Position numbers and translations under genes: made by a program. 64,000 nt of DNA from Siphonodentalium dalli (taxonomy: Eukaryota; Mollusca; Scaphopoda; Gadilida; Siphonodentaliidae): assembly GCA_032622095.1 (NCBI GenBank), contig CP136062.1, forward strand, positions 137,782,351-137,846,350, written 5' to 3'. Below the pieces are notes generated by a model that was not told the origin of the DNA, ran no database searches, and saw nothing but the letters and a program-made list of their open reading frames with translations. Shown here piece after piece: positions 48,374 through 59,982 of this stretch; position 1 is the stretch's first letter; the number at the start of each line of letters is the position of its first letter.

Positions 48374-48952
48374 ATGTCAAATGATGTAATATCAACAATT
48401 CACTCTTTAACACACAATGTATGTTACACCGCGTTGAATGCACAAGGCATTGTTAACAAAATTAATGATTCTGATTTCATACGGCAATTAGATCGATATG
48501 ATTTCATAACTATTTCAGAAACTTGGCATCAAGACCCCGGGAATATAAGTTTAACTGGCTATCAATGTATTGATTTGAGCAGAAATACAAAAGATAACGA
48601 GAAAGGTGGAATAGCATTTTATTTTAGATCAAAGTATGCGAAGTTTGTTACACGTGTGCATAACATTCACGATATTGCGTTATGGGTAGAGTTTAACGGA
48701 GAAATATTTGGTCAAAAGTCTGATGTCATTTTCGTTTCTGTTTATCTGCCCCCACAAAATTCTACTTATTGGAAAACAAGAGATGGTTACGATTTCGTCT
48801 TTAGAGATATCGAGACAGAACTCCGCAAATATGACCCAACATCGCTTATCATTCTGGGTGGAGACTTTAATGCACGGACAGGCGGAAGGCCGGATTATGT
48901 CGCGTTTGATGAGGACAGGTTCACAACATCATCTGAAAGTTATGTCTTATAG
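48374..48952 (+). pseudogene. LINE-C endonuclease segment
   Basis: It carries the Glu motif SETW and the Asp-x-Asn motif GGDFNAR. The frame is lost at 48945-48952; the continuation IDSAKDRASLDKE is in the next frame up to 49009. Confidence 0.9.
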
Positions 48953-49008
48953 ATAGTGCGAAAGACAGGGCTAGTTTAGACAAAGAAACAAATTCGTTTG
49001 GACTTAAT

Positions 49009-50691
49009 TTGCTAAAACTCTGTAAATCGGCGTCCATGAGAATAGTGAATGGTCGCAAACCTGGTGATTCTTTTGGAAATTATACGAGTTTTCAGTATAA
49101 TGGTGCGAGTTTAGTGGATTACGTGATTATTTCAGACAGATATTTATCCGATGTGAGTTACTTTTGTGTTAAACAACCTACTGAATATTCAGATCACTGT
49201 CAACTAGCAATACATATGAACATAAAGTCACAAGATGTCAATAAAACTGCATTTAAATATCATTATACGAAACCGCACGGTGTTGCTAAATGGTCTCGAG
49301 ATAGTGATGCTAAAGTAAAACAGGCTCTGGTAGATGCTGATATGCAACACCGCTTATTGAAATTTAGATCAAACGTATACGCACGCGATAAGAACGGAAT
49401 AGAACAAGCTGTGCGCGATTATGATAATATCGTGAATTCTGTTAATGCCACCGCAACTCAATTTGTTAAAAGTAAAAATAAACAAATGCAAAGGAAACGT
49501 AAATGGTTTGATGCAAAAAGCAAAGAATTGAAAAAACATATGAAGCACGCGAGTAAAGAAATGAAGCGATACCCTCGCAATGCAGATCTCCGAAATGAGT
49601 TTTTCGCAGCTAAAAAAACTTATAAAAGAGAAACAAAAAAGAAATCAAAATTGTATTATCAGGAAATATCGGAAAACCTGGATAATATTGAGACAAGTGA
49701 CCCTTCGGAATATTGGCGTATAATTAATGGTCTTAGACCACGAAAAGTTGAAATGAATTATTTGCACCCTGATGAATGTGTAGATTTTTTTAAAGAACTT
49801 TTATGTAAAGAAATAATTCCACGAGACGAAAATGACCGTGTGCGGGGAACGCCGCGCATAGATATAGATCAAAATATTAGCGACGAAGAGATAACATCGG
49901 AAGAAATACTAAAATGCCTTAAGCTCTTGAAAAATAGGAAATCTTCTGAAAATGGAAATATTTCAAATGAATTTCTTAAATCAGTAGTACCGGAGATAAT
50001 AGATGAGACAACAAAACTGTTCAATCTAGTGTTATGTTCCGGACATTACCCTAAACATTGGAGTTTTTCACTCATAAAGACGCTCTATAAAAAGGGAGAT
50101 CGACATGATCCGAATAATTATCGCCCGATTGCTCTGACAAATAACCTAGGTAAACTTTTCAACAAAATAATTAACACCAGGATAAATAACCACCTCGAGG
50201 AGAATGATCTGATCAGTGACAATCAGTTTGGTTTTCGGACGAATCGTAGTACAATTGATAGTGCATTTGTTTTAAATACCATTGTGAAGAAATACAAGCA
50301 GAAAAATAAGCCCATTTATGCTGCATTCATTGATTTCAAAAAAGCGTTCGACTCAGTAGATAGATCGTTAATGTTACACAAAATACGTGATTATGGAATT
50401 TCTGGTAAAATAAATCAGTGTATACGTTCAATGTATCAAGCAAGCTACATAAGTGTGAAAACAGAGGCATGCGTTGGACCACAACTTCTATCAACTATTG
50501 GAGTAAGACAAGGCTGTTCAATTTCACCCACGCTGTTTAAAATGTATATTGATGACCTAAGGTATTCGTTTGACTCGACTTGTAATCCCGTTATTCTAAA
50601 TAATCGGCCGATCAGTCATTTTTTATTCGCAGATGACGTTGTAATAATATCGGAAACGAAAGAAGGTTTACAGAAATGCTTGAATGCATGA
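49009..50691 (+). pseudogene. LINE-C end of endonuclease and reverse transcriptase
   Basis: About 560 codons run from the last endonuclease motifs (SDHCQLAIHM) through a basic linker (KKTYKRETKKKSKLYYQE) to the reverse transcriptase palm with FADD. It ends prematurely at LQKCLNA, where roughly 20-40 residues are missing. Confidence 0.92.
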
Positions 50692-51797
50692 ATGCATGGT
50701 TTTTAGATCTCGCAAGTCAAAATATGAACCGAAATTCATATTTCGATCGAAGCCACTGGAAATGGTTGGGGATTATATGTATTTGGGTCTAAAATTCAGT
50801 GCAACTGGCAACACGTTAAAATCGCAGGAGCATTTGAGTGCAAAGGCATTAAAATCAATGTTTTTCCTAACACAATCTATTCCATCAAGACTTCAGCTAA
50901 CGACCCCTACAAAATGCAAGTTGTTTGATAAACTAATAAAACCAGTAATGTTGTATGGTTGTGAAGTATGGCTGGGAGATGTGCCGAATCTGCATACTGA
51001 TTCTTTACCTTGCGAGCAGGTTCAATTGAAATTCTGCAAAAATGTACTTTGTATAAATAGAAAAGCGTCGAACCATGCTTCTCGTGCAGAACTGGGTAGA
51101 TTCCCCGTATTTCATGACGCGGTTTTAAAGAGTTTCAGATATAGGAATAAAATTTCTAAGTCAAAGCGTCATACATTAGTTTATGTGGCCTACGTTGAAT
51201 CAACTAATTCGAAATTATCCACGGAATCGTGGAATGTATTACTACTGAAGCTTGGAATCGATATTGCCGAAGACAGTGGAATTCAAGAACAAGAACTGAT
51301 AAAAAAAGCTGAAAATAGATCACATTAACTGTTTTGTGAAGGACGTTTTTGATGATACGAGATCAATCGGTGGTAATAAACTAAGAACGTATCGCATTTT
51401 CAAACGCAGATATGAGGTGGAACCGTATATTACCAATACCAAATCTGCTGACGCGAGAACTCTCTTTACAAGGTTACGCGTAAGTAATCACAAGCTTGAG
51501 ATTGAGAAGGGAAGACACAAACAGCCCCCGTCAGATATAGAGGATAGAATATGTCCTGTCTGTAAGACAAACTCGGTTGAGACCGAATCACACTTTGTTA
51601 TGAATTGTTCGGCATACGAAAACATTCGCATCAGTTGTTTCGCAGCAATAGGCGAGTATAAAACCGATTTCCACAGAATGACAGAAGACAATAAATTTAA
51701 TTATATAATGGAAAATAGGCACATTGATACCATAAATATCATATGCGACATGATCCGGTCCTTCTTTGAAAAACGGAAGATTTTATCAAGTGCATAA
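50684..51797 (+). pseudogene. LINE-C thumb and C-terminal region, two frames
   Basis: Frame 50684-51328 (CMVFRSRKSKYEP, DYMYLGLKFSATGN, LIKPVMLYGCEVW) and frame 51336-51797 (VFDDTRSIGGNKLRTYRIFK, CPVCKTNS) are one protein split by a single frameshift near 51322. Confidence 0.88.
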
Positions 51798-51967
51798 TAA
51801 TTATAAGAACAACTTGTGAGTGAGTATACTGAATATAAATTTTGACTTAGTCGGGTTTTGTTTAATTCATGCTATTATTGTATATGTATGTTTTATATTA
51901 TATGTTATATGCTTGCAACTGCCAACTGAGGTGTTATTGCAATAAAATCTTGTATCTTGTATCTTGT

Positions 51968-52492
51968 ATATATTCCACAATTGTTAATAATGGCTGCTCA
52001 GCATTGTTGTTGCATGCAAAATGATCAGCATAGCCATCTTAAGAACAGGCCCCTGGGGAAAATCACTAAAATACCAATATAGACTTTACCAGTGTATACT
52101 GGTATAGTCTATAATGGTATTTTAGTAATTTTCTCCCCTGTGATCTTAAGTACGGTCGCTTTGTAACAACCAGCACAGACAATAACTTTTTTTTTTAAAT
52201 AAATATTCTTGAATGTTTTATAAAGATGATGTCAAACATTCGGATTAGCGAAAGCTAAACGTCAGTCTAAACTGACAACTTTGGTTAGTCATAATGCCTA
52301 AGTCGGAAAGTTAGTCATACTGGCGTTGTTAGTCATATAACGATTAAGATCAGCTAAGTCCAAATGACTACGACTGAGTCATAATGACTAAGTTATCTTA
52401 GTCACTGGGAAGGTGAACATGTAATTTAGTGGAAATTGTGTGCAAATAATGTTAAGAATCAACAAGATGATATATCCAGAAACAGAGATATA
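51968..52492. other. Spacer with a CTAAGT/GACTAA-rich stretch
   Basis: Bases 52240-52410 repeat short AGTCATAATGACTAAG-like motifs. A short inverted pair (ACCAGTATACACTGGTAT region, 52020-52140) is also present. No gene. Confidence 0.4.
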
Positions 52493-52496
52493 TATA

Positions 52497-52913
52497 TGTG
52501 ACCCGCCATATCAAATCCAGTCGTAAGTCGGGAATTTTTTACCCTGTGCCAATGCATTCTCTTATATATGCGAGTCGACCATAGGTCGCCTCGCATATAT
52601 AAGAGAATGCATTGGCCTAACAATTTTTTATCATGTTTTTTAAATAAATGTTTTTTACAATTTTTAGGACATAAAATAAAAAACATCCATTACCCTGCAG
52701 GGAGCCCCACACATATATAGAAGCATATAGAAGAGTGTCGTCTGCTCATGTTTGCCTGGGGCTCTGTATGGTTGAAATTATAAAATTGTTAAAGAATACA
52801 AGAAAAAATTATTAAAATTGTAAAAAATAGTTAGAGAATTTATATAAGAGAATGCATTGGCACAGGGTAAAAAAAATCCCGACTTACGACTGGATTTGAT
52901 ATGGCGGGTCACA
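52497..52913. mobile_element. Palindromic MITE with TGTGACCCGCCATATC termini
   Basis: Ends TGTGACCCGCCATATCAAAT...ATTTGATATGGCGGGTCACA extend about 75 bp with few mismatches, flanked by TATA on both sides (52493-52496, 52914-52917). Near the left end lies a 61-bp near-perfect hairpin (52558-52618, arms CATTCTCTTATATATGCGAG) shared with other loci. The TA or TATA target suggests a Tc1/mariner- or PIF-like origin. Confidence 0.85.
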
Positions 52914-53088
52914 TATAGTTAAATTGAAAGCAATTCTGCACACCACACATTCCAATACTGGTCTGTTGAGATGTATAGTACTAGTTTGTGATATAGGGTG
53001 TGTCGTTTTTTCATTTCCGAGATGTTGTGTATGTGGCGTCGATGCAATTAACCCTTTCATGATGGGAGCTGCGCTGGTGCAGCATTAA

Positions 53089-53290
53089 AGACCATGTGTC
53101 GGTGCATTCTCTTATATATGCGAGTCTCCCATAGGGAGCCTCGCATATATATGAGGATGCACTGACTTATAGTGTCAGTGTAAATATTGTTAGGCCAATG
53201 TATTCTCGTATATATGAGGATGCCCTGACTTATAATGTCAGTGTAGATATTGTTAGGCCAATGTATTCTCGTATATATGCGAGGCTCCAT
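53089..53290. repeat. ATATGCGAG hairpin family cluster
   Basis: GCATTCTCTTATATATGCGA and its complement form a hairpin at 53103-53155. It is followed by two tandem 76-bp units (GACTTATAGTGTCAGTG ... AATGTATTCTCGTATATATG). Related hairpins lie at 52558 and 54168. Confidence 0.8.
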
Positions 53291-53410
53291 ATCGGTCTTC
53301 GCAAAATTTCAGGAAGCTCCAGTGCTGGAAGGATTAAAACCTTATCCAAATAGTGTATCTCCTCCCGTCACATTCGTTCAAGTATAGACCTGTGACTAAC
53401 CCTTAGTTAG

Positions 53411-53734
53411 GCTGAAGGGGTCACTCTCACCAAAAAAAGTGTTGAAGGGTACACAGGATTTGAAAATGTGCTGAAGGGTACACAGGGTTTGAAATTTCGT
53501 TCTAAAGGACGTATAGTTTTCGTATCTGCCATGATTTCTGTTGGAGAATAATTGTTTACGTTCCAATGAACATTACAATGAACAGAAAACAAACTGCTAA
53601 TGGGCACCAGACTTTCAGAAACACAGTTTACGTAACGATGTTATTGGCGATCACAAACCCTGTGTACCCTTCAGCACATTTTCAAATCCTGTGTACCCTT
53701 CAGCACTTTTTTTGGTGAGAGTGACCCCTTCAGC
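53411..53734. mobile_element. Mutator-like palindromic element, complete copy
   Basis: Ends GCTGAAGGGGTCACTCTCAC...GTGAGAGTGACCCCTTCAGC are followed inward by GAAGGGTACACAGG repeats, two per side. A perfect 9-bp duplication CTTAGTTAG flanks it (53402-53410, 53735-53743). A truncated copy lies at 37494. The interior has no transposase. Confidence 0.9.
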
Positions 53735-53743
53735 CTTAGTTAG

Positions 53744-54113
53744 TCCTATTGACCCGAATTTTTTCTCAATGTGGGGAAAGTGTTCTCCTTTGAGCAAATT
53801 CTGTTGGCGATGTTTTGCCCTGCATGGTGACGCCAACAAACGAATTCCCCGGCCGAACTGATTTCGGTATCACTTTTGAATAATTGGCCAAACTGTACTT
53901 CCGCCTGAGGTACTGATCCAGGTGATCACACATGAATTTGTGGTCATATGCCACCATTTTCGAAATGATAATGATTGAGGAAGGGAGATTTCTGGTTTGA
54001 AAACACAGATGGCTTCAACTTTTATTTGTGGTCAGATTTCATGTACTAAAGTTTCCGAAAGTTCCTGAAAAGGGGATAAAACGAAATTAAAGTTGCCACA
54101 TTGAACTTCACCC
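53744..54113. other. Nothing recognised
   Basis: Short spacer; open frames across it show no domain. Confidence 0.3.
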
Positions 54114-54117
54114 TTAA

Positions 54118-54550
54118 CCCTTTGAGTGCCAGGTCCGATTTTTTGTATCAACCCATATACCATGTGCCAATGCATTATCTTATATATGCGAGTCGACCAT
54201 AGGTCGCCTCGCATATATTAGAGAATGCATTGGCCTAACAATTTTTCATCATTTGTTATTATTTTTTACAATTTATTACAATTTTAATAACTTTTTCTTA
54301 TATTCTTTAACAGACTTATTTTGTATGTTTAGTGCCAGGGAATCTCACGTTTTTCACGGGCATCAAAATTATTACTATGAATACTTGGTGATAGTTTTGA
54401 GTTCTAACATGCCCTATAGCATGCTTAAGCATACCCAAAAAATTCATCCAAAAAACCAAAACAATCTAAAAAAAAACATTATTTTTTTTAGGGCCGATTT
54501 TACAGAACGTAAATTAGGGCCGATGAGATCGGCCCGTGGCACTCAAAGGG
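54118..54550. mobile_element. piggyBac-type MITE
   Basis: Ends CCCTTTGAGTGCCA...TGGCACTCAAAGGG are flanked by TTAA (54114-54117, 54551-54554), the piggyBac target. Inner ends share GGxCCGAT. The hairpin of the ATATGCGAG family (54168-54233) lies inside, suggesting the hairpin is mobile or was captured. No transposase. Confidence 0.92.
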
Positions 54551-54865
54551 TTAATAGTATATCGTAATGCATTTTCATCAAACCTGTGAAAGTATTACGA
54601 CTTCCCAGTACTCGATGAAAGTATTCCATATACGGGGCCGATTGACCATGCACCCATTCCTTTTGTAAATTGGGAGCTTTAAAATTTGGAGAGGATTTAT
54701 TGCTGTTGGGAGCGCTCCACCAGATTAGAAATTCCTAGCCCTCCGACCAAAAGAACACGTATAGGTTATGCTCTAATTAATAAGCGGTTATTCCCATTTT
54801 AAGGGCCCTTCGGCCTTTAGCTTTATTCGCATATTATAATCTGTGATAATATATTTTTAGAAAGA

Positions 54866-55368
54866 TCAAATTCGCCACGGAGAGTTATCGTCTGTGTAAT
54901 AATTAACAAATGAGTTCAAAAGTTCGTCATCAACTATCACGTGGTATCCTTCTAGCGGGAAGCCGAACAGACTCATATTCCACTCATCCGGGTGCACTAT
55001 ATATCCGTCAGAGTTCAGATCCATAGCAATGACTTTCAGGGCCATGACTTCCTCGAAAAAGTCCACCAGTCGGTAACGCTCTTCTTTCCAGGCTAAATCG
55101 TCAATGAATTCTCTCAGCTTTACCTTCGATCTGCCTTCCATGACTCTGCTGAGGTAGTATAACCATTTTTTGCAATATATTTCAGCCGTCGTGGCATTTT
55201 TGCCGACGGCTGTGATATGTTCTGAGCAAGTACTCATTTTCTGCTCCGATAGTGATATGACGTCATCTTTATTCAGATCGAACGAGTGAAAAAGTTGAAC
55301 CCATCTTCTAACCAATATGAGGCCATACTCGTCACTGACTGGGTCCTGTGGTGCAGCCTCGGATTTAA
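54866..55368 (-). CDS. EF-hand calcium-binding protein, last coding exon
   Basis: The 167 codons end at a stop at 54866-54868. The 5' limit is acceptor TTCCTTATTTCAG ending at 55369, phase 1. Residues 31-42 (DLNKDDVISLSE) and 117-128 (DLNSDGYIVHPD) are EF-hand loops with acidic positions 1, 3, 5 and 12 filled by Asp, Asn, Asp and Glu/Asp. Residues 78-94 look like a degenerate third hand. Length and spacing suggest a sarcoplasmic calcium-binding or calexcitin-like protein; the exact family is uncertain. The same frame stays open upstream to ATG 55513 except for TAG at 55439-55441. That ATG would start a hydrophobic leader (MANNMILVALSFLTMVFLYY). No donor of the right phase joins the leader to this exon, so the 5' structure is unresolved. 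Confidence 0.8.
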
Positions 55369-55438
55369 CTGAAATAAGGAACGTGATATAAAGTTTAAAG
55401 TTAGCAATATGGAGTATGTCCGACAGTGCAGTCAAATT

Positions 55439-55513
55439 CTATGACTGGAACAAGTAATACAAGAAAACCATAGTCAGAAATGATAACGCCACCAAGATCA
55501 TATTATTAGCCAT
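55439..55513 (-). other. Possible signal-peptide leader with in-frame stop upstream of the EF-hand exon
   Basis: ATG at 55513-55511 opens 24 codons rich in Leu, Val, Phe and Tyr, closed by TAG at 55441-55439. They are in frame with the EF-hand exon. It could be a broken 5' end, an alternative first exon or chance. Confidence 0.35.
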
Positions 55514-56414
55514 AAATATAAATTATAATATAAAATATATTGGCTAATGGTTACATGAATGCACGGCCTCAGAATTCCGTTAAAACAACTAATCTTTCAA
55601 ATTATTACAAAAAACTACGGCTTATTACTGCAGGTTTTTCATTCACCAAACCAGAAAGCTTCTAAATGCGGATAAAAAATTGGGTTCCCGCCATAAAATC
55701 TTCAAGTGTGCATCGCCCAGCCATTGTTCATACCTAAACATCGAACGCAATTAACGCGGTCATAATAGTTACATATATACTGCAACTATAAGACATCCAG
55801 CTAATACACACCCCACGAAAACCCGAAATATGTTGTCCTGCGAGATATCCCATCGCTATAGCTCAATTTGACACGGTCAGATTAGCCTTTCTACAATATC
55901 CTAAAACAATAAAGCTTCTCAAATCATCGGCATAGTCAATAAGACTTTCACGAACTTGGACATTCCAACTACAGCTTTTACCGGACTCGGGGTCGCAGTA
56001 CAACTTTAACGCGTCCCAAAATAACCGGGAAAAAACAATTATCTACACAGGTCCACAGAATTCTAAAAATTACCCAACAGTATAAACCGGTAGCGTTAAT
56101 TAAGCATACAATTATATAGTACTTGTTATAGTTATTCTGATCGCCGGACCGGAATATATGACAATTAACGAGCATAAATCCAGGCTTCAAACAACGTATA
56201 TTATGTTGTTTTGTGTAATTGTTTCCATATGTAATAATATTATGTATATACGTATACGGTACTATTTAATTGGATAAGAACCCAATAAAGGTAGTAAATG
56301 GTAACAAATTACCAATACAATTCATAGTAAAACAATAACTAATAAATAAACACATGTGAACATGACATGCCTAGCTACCTGTATTTTATTGTGTGATGAT
56401 CATAGTATTTATTC
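55514..56414. other. Upstream of EF-hand gene; nothing recognised
   Basis: AT-rich sequence. Further 5' exons of the EF-hand gene may lie here or beyond, but none could be supported. Confidence 0.3.
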
Positions 56415-56600
56415 ATGAACTTGTTCGTGTGCGTGAAACTGATAAATTAGTACTCGGGCGCTATGGCAACTGGGGGGAATGTAGCATTCTACTAACATCG
56501 CCCAAAATCTCGAAATAAATCGACCATACAACTCCATAGAAAACACCGTCTGAACTAAGCTCAATTGTAAATATTTACATCTCGATTCGGGACGCAACAA
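56415..56600. repeat. Dispersed repeat, copy 2 (pair with 18295-18560)
   Basis: GAACTTGTTCGTGTGCGTGA, GGCGCTATGGCAACTGG and GCATTCTACTAACAT align with the segment in MED10 intron 1. It is an unidentified family. Confidence 0.6.
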
Positions 56601-57191
56601 TCGGCGATAAACTAACGCAAATGATTTCGCCATCGATATTCATTGCATTTAATAAATATATATATGACTGACGGTATGTTTTAACTTTGGAATATTATTC
56701 ATAAAAAATAACTACTTTGAGCAAGATTATTCTCCATTTCTATTTGATTACCTAACCGGAGTGTTTCACATCATTTTAAGAAGCGCCGGACAACGTTGCA
56801 TAATTTGCTACTTATATGTACGCGAGGGTTATCATTCTTCGTTGTAACATTACATTTCTGATTGTTTGACATACTTGTACAACAAGAGATCGACTGTCGC
56901 CCGGTGCATACCCCCCCCCCCCCTAGTATATATGGGCTTATACCAATAACATATATATGACCGAGATTCTCAGACAGACGGACCAAAAAATCAGCATGTT
57001 CAGATAAACAAAGATTGATAACTCTAGAACGAAAACCATGAGCAAAATGATTGAACACTCAATTGAATGTCCTCATAGTGGTGAACATCCATAAACAATT
57101 TCAGGAGGATCCGACAAACCATGGTTGAGATATCTCATCGGAAGGGAAATAAAAGGTCGGCCGACCACAGTGTCCCCCCGACAACGTGGCA

Positions 57192-57735
57192 AGTCGATGG
57201 CCGCTTTGTTAAAGTAATTTTTAAAAATGTCGATGGCCGCTTTGTTAAAGAAATTAAACCAGAGTTTCAAATCTCTACATTTAAAACTGTAGGAGGAGTT
57301 GATTACACCATGAAGGTACCCAATCTCATCCAAAAGGCAAAAATGTTCCAAATTTTCTAAGTCGAAAACCCCCCAAAAATATGGAAAAAATTAGATTTTT
57401 TATTAGCTATATAGATGTTGCAAATCATCAACATGTTAGGACCAATATCCCAGAGTTTAAAATCTCTACATTTAAAACTGTAGGAGGAGTTGATTACACC
57501 TTGAAGGTACCCAATCTCATCCAAAAGGCAAAAATGTTCCAAATTTTCTAAGTAAAAATCCCCCGAAAATATGGAAAAAATGTAATTTTTTATTAGCTAT
57601 ATAGATGTTGCAAATCACCAACATGTTAGGAACAATATCCCAGAGTTTCAAATCTCTACATTTAAAACTGTGGGAGGAGTTGATTACATCTTGAAGGTAC
57701 CCAATCTCATCCAAAAGGCAAAGGACAAAAACCCC
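57192..57735. repeat. 190-bp tandem array, about 2.7 copies
   Basis: AGAGTTT(C/A)AAATCTCTACA recurs at 57261, 57452 and 57642 (spacing 191 and 190). Units contain GGAGGAGTTGATTACACC and CCAATCTCATCCAAAAGGC. A shorter duplication GTCGATGGCCGCTTTGTTAA lies at 57193 and 57230. Confidence 0.92.
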
Positions 57736-58120
57736 CAACATAAATTTCCAGATAAACAAAGACGAATAACTCCATAGAACGGATCGAAATCCCGAACAAA
57801 ACGAACTTTGGACACTCCATATTGAATGTCATCACATTGGTGAACATCCGTACCATCATTGAGATCCGAGCACTATATACTGTTCAAGTTATGACCTGAA
57901 CAGACATTTGACGGACGATCGGACTGACATAATTATGCAAAACAGTATACCCACCCCCCCCCCCCCCATTAAAAAGGGGTTTAATTACTGTGTTATATGA
58001 ATGAATACCTGTATACGGACTCGAGCTATATAATTTATGCCATAAAAGGGCACACTATAGTATACAAATCATCGAATTAAAAATCATTCCCGACTTATAT
58101 CTTCAGTGAGAAATAATAAA
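57736..58120. other. Spacer with C tract
   Basis: A C run lies near 57953-57967, and another (56920-56932) precedes the array. No gene is recognised. Confidence 0.35.
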
Positions 58121-58399
58121 GAGCGTTACTTGATATTGTATTCCTGATATGGAAAAAATAAAGAGCGATATGTGCGATAACTGAACACAGCTAGAAATTT
58201 ACTATGTTTTTGCCAACGTTCTCAGAGTATATATAACGCCTGTGTAATCTATATTAACCTTCCTTCCAAATATATAACATATTTATGGAAGCACTGACGT
58301 TCAGATTGCGTTAAATGTGCTTGATTCAGTGAACGTGAAAAATTCTCATATCAAATCGAAATGGCCATGTATCGATCGGAATGGCACATGTCCCTCAAC

Positions 58400-58545
58400 T
58401 CAGACCAAGCTTGAAGATCGGTCCAGATTTCCACCCGTTCGTGTCGGGATTCTATATTCTAACACGCACCAACCTCGTCTGGCCCAAACTGCGATGATCT
58501 TATCCACATAGGCTGCGGGGTCATTCTTTAACTGGTTCGCTGCCA
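58400..58545 (-). repeat. SINE-like repeat copy, diverged
   Basis: On the minus strand GTGGATAAGATCATCGCAGT and TTGGGCCAGACGAGGTTGG match the copy at 63280-63370. Its B-box-like region is degenerate. Confidence 0.5.
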
Positions 58546-58671
58546 AATATCCTACATAAACACAATGAAATGTGTATATATATTTCAATAAACAGAAAAT
58601 CATTGAAATTTATGCTTGGAGTATGTAATTTACCACGCTTTCACTCTTTTTCTCGAAATTGAGATACATTT

Positions 58672-58830
58672 CGGATTAGGTTATATATGGTTATGAGTCT
58701 GGTTGTCTGATTAGGTTATGGTTATGAGTCTGGTTGTCTGATTAGGGTATGGTTGTGAGCTTGGGTATATCATTAGATTATGAGCCTGGTTGTCAGATTA
58801 GGTTATGGTTATGAGCCTGGATGTCGACAC
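58672..58830. repeat. 36-bp minisatellite
   Basis: Four to five imperfect units of GATTAGGTTATGGTTATGAG followed by TCTGGTTGTCT lie inside the ATAAAGAGCG element. Confidence 0.85.
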
Positions 58831-59175
58831 AGTTGGGCAAAACAATTTGTCATTTTCACAATAAAACTACTCTTTCTGACAATTTCGTTTCAGAAATATT
58901 CATATTAGTTCAAATCGCCATCAACAGATGGAATATTAAAATATATATAGTTTTGCTCATATGCCTAACATAATCAGCGCGTAAATAGTATATTGTCGCC
59001 AAGACGTACGATGGTGTACGACTGTACGTAAAGTTGTAAACAAGAACCTGCTCGTGTTACAGAAGTTTTGCTTCTGTTTACACAACACAGCGCAATTCTA
59101 TTGGTTAATCACACACACATGATACAAACGCTCTTTATCCATATCAGGAAAACAGAAACAAATAACGCTCTTTAT

Positions 59176-59383
59176 GTTTACCATATCCAGATCTAAACAA
59201 AAGCCAGGTGCTGTAAGTTGTTTTGCTTTTGTTTACATAACAAAGGAAAAAAACATTTGACAATAACATACTGTTTATGCCATATTTCTGATTGGTATAA
59301 GAACAAGATTTGTCTATATTTTACTATTCTTCCCGTTTATGGCGGTTTTTGACGGAGCTGAATATTTTCACAGCATACCCACC
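59176..59383. other. Spacer; nothing recognised
   Basis: Short AT-rich interval between two inverted-repeat elements. Confidence 0.3.
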
Positions 59384-59423
59384 GCCAACTATGGGAGGCC
59401 CTTTTCACATTTATTATTTATTT

Positions 59424-59498
59424 GCGCTTAAGCGCAAATCATTTGCGCTTAAGCGCAAATATGTGTCTATCAATTTATTTGCGCTTAAGCGCAAATAC
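59424..59498. repeat. Left palindrome array of FB6
   Basis: Three perfect TTTGCGCTTAAGCGCAAA palindromes lie at about 59428, 59449 and 59477. Each could form a short hairpin or be a dimer-binding site. Confidence 0.9.
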
Positions 59499-59982
59499 CT
59501 AACACTCCCTTACTTCCCTCTGATTGTGAATGATTGAGTCCATCTCATACTGAGGCATAGTATATTATGATGGGCCCATAGTAATAGCCCCATACAGACT
59601 CGAAGTTGAAGAAAAAACATATTTCCATATGCATATCAGCATCTCTGTCCCTGGTGTCCCAGGAATTGGTGTCTCACTCCCAGAGCTCTAGTATATTTTA
59701 TTAAAGGGATATCTCCTGCACAGATATATACCATTTCTATGGCCATAAAAAGGGAATTAGGGGTTACCGGGGGGCTTGCTTCCTTCATATTGTGTACTTA
59801 TTGACTTGAAATAGGGGAAAACCCCTATTTTCATATTATCAGCATCCCTGTCCCCAAGAATGTGTGTCTCCATCACAGAGATCAAGTATATTTTATAAAT
59901 GAGACATATCCTGCACAGATCTATACCATTTCCATGTCATAAAAGGGATCTAGGGTTACTGGGGGATTGCTTCCCTCATATG

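Larger units (their letters stand above)
48374..51967 (+). mobile_element. LINE-C: non-LTR retrotransposon, nearly complete
   Basis: Endonuclease (NAQGIVNKI, ISETWHQ, LGGDFNARTG, SLVDYVI, YSDHCQ), reverse transcriptase (NNYRPIALTNNLGKLFNKI, FIDFKKAFDSVDR, GVRQGCSISPTLFKMYIDDL, FADD at 50626-50637) and a C-terminal zinc-finger-like segment (CPVCKTNSVETESHFVMNC) follow in order. Catalytic residues of both enzymes look intact. Breaks: a one-base frameshift near 48945, a deletion at 50684-50695 with GAATGCAT microhomology, and a frameshift near 51322. The 3' tail is AATAAAA followed by TCTTGTA repeats (51942-51967). Jockey/I group; clade not resolved. Confidence 0.95.
58128..59175. mobile_element. 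Inverted-repeat element with ATAAAGAGCG termini
   Basis: Left end ATAAAGAGCGTTACTTG...TTCCTGATATGG...ATAAAGAGCG pairs with right end CGCTCTTTATCCATATCAGG...TAACGCTCTTTAT. No target duplication is visible. Segment 58317-58380 (GAAATGGCCATGTATCGATC) recurs at 62247, where CGCTCTTTAT motifs (62032, 62078) also occur, so a second, disrupted copy is likely there. Confidence 0.65.

Noticed and set aside
58400-58603. Exon encoding AANQLKNDPAAYVDKII, considered as an upstream exon of the EF-hand gene
   Set aside because: Part of it is shared with the SINE-like repeat at 63280, so the apparent coding is probably accidental.
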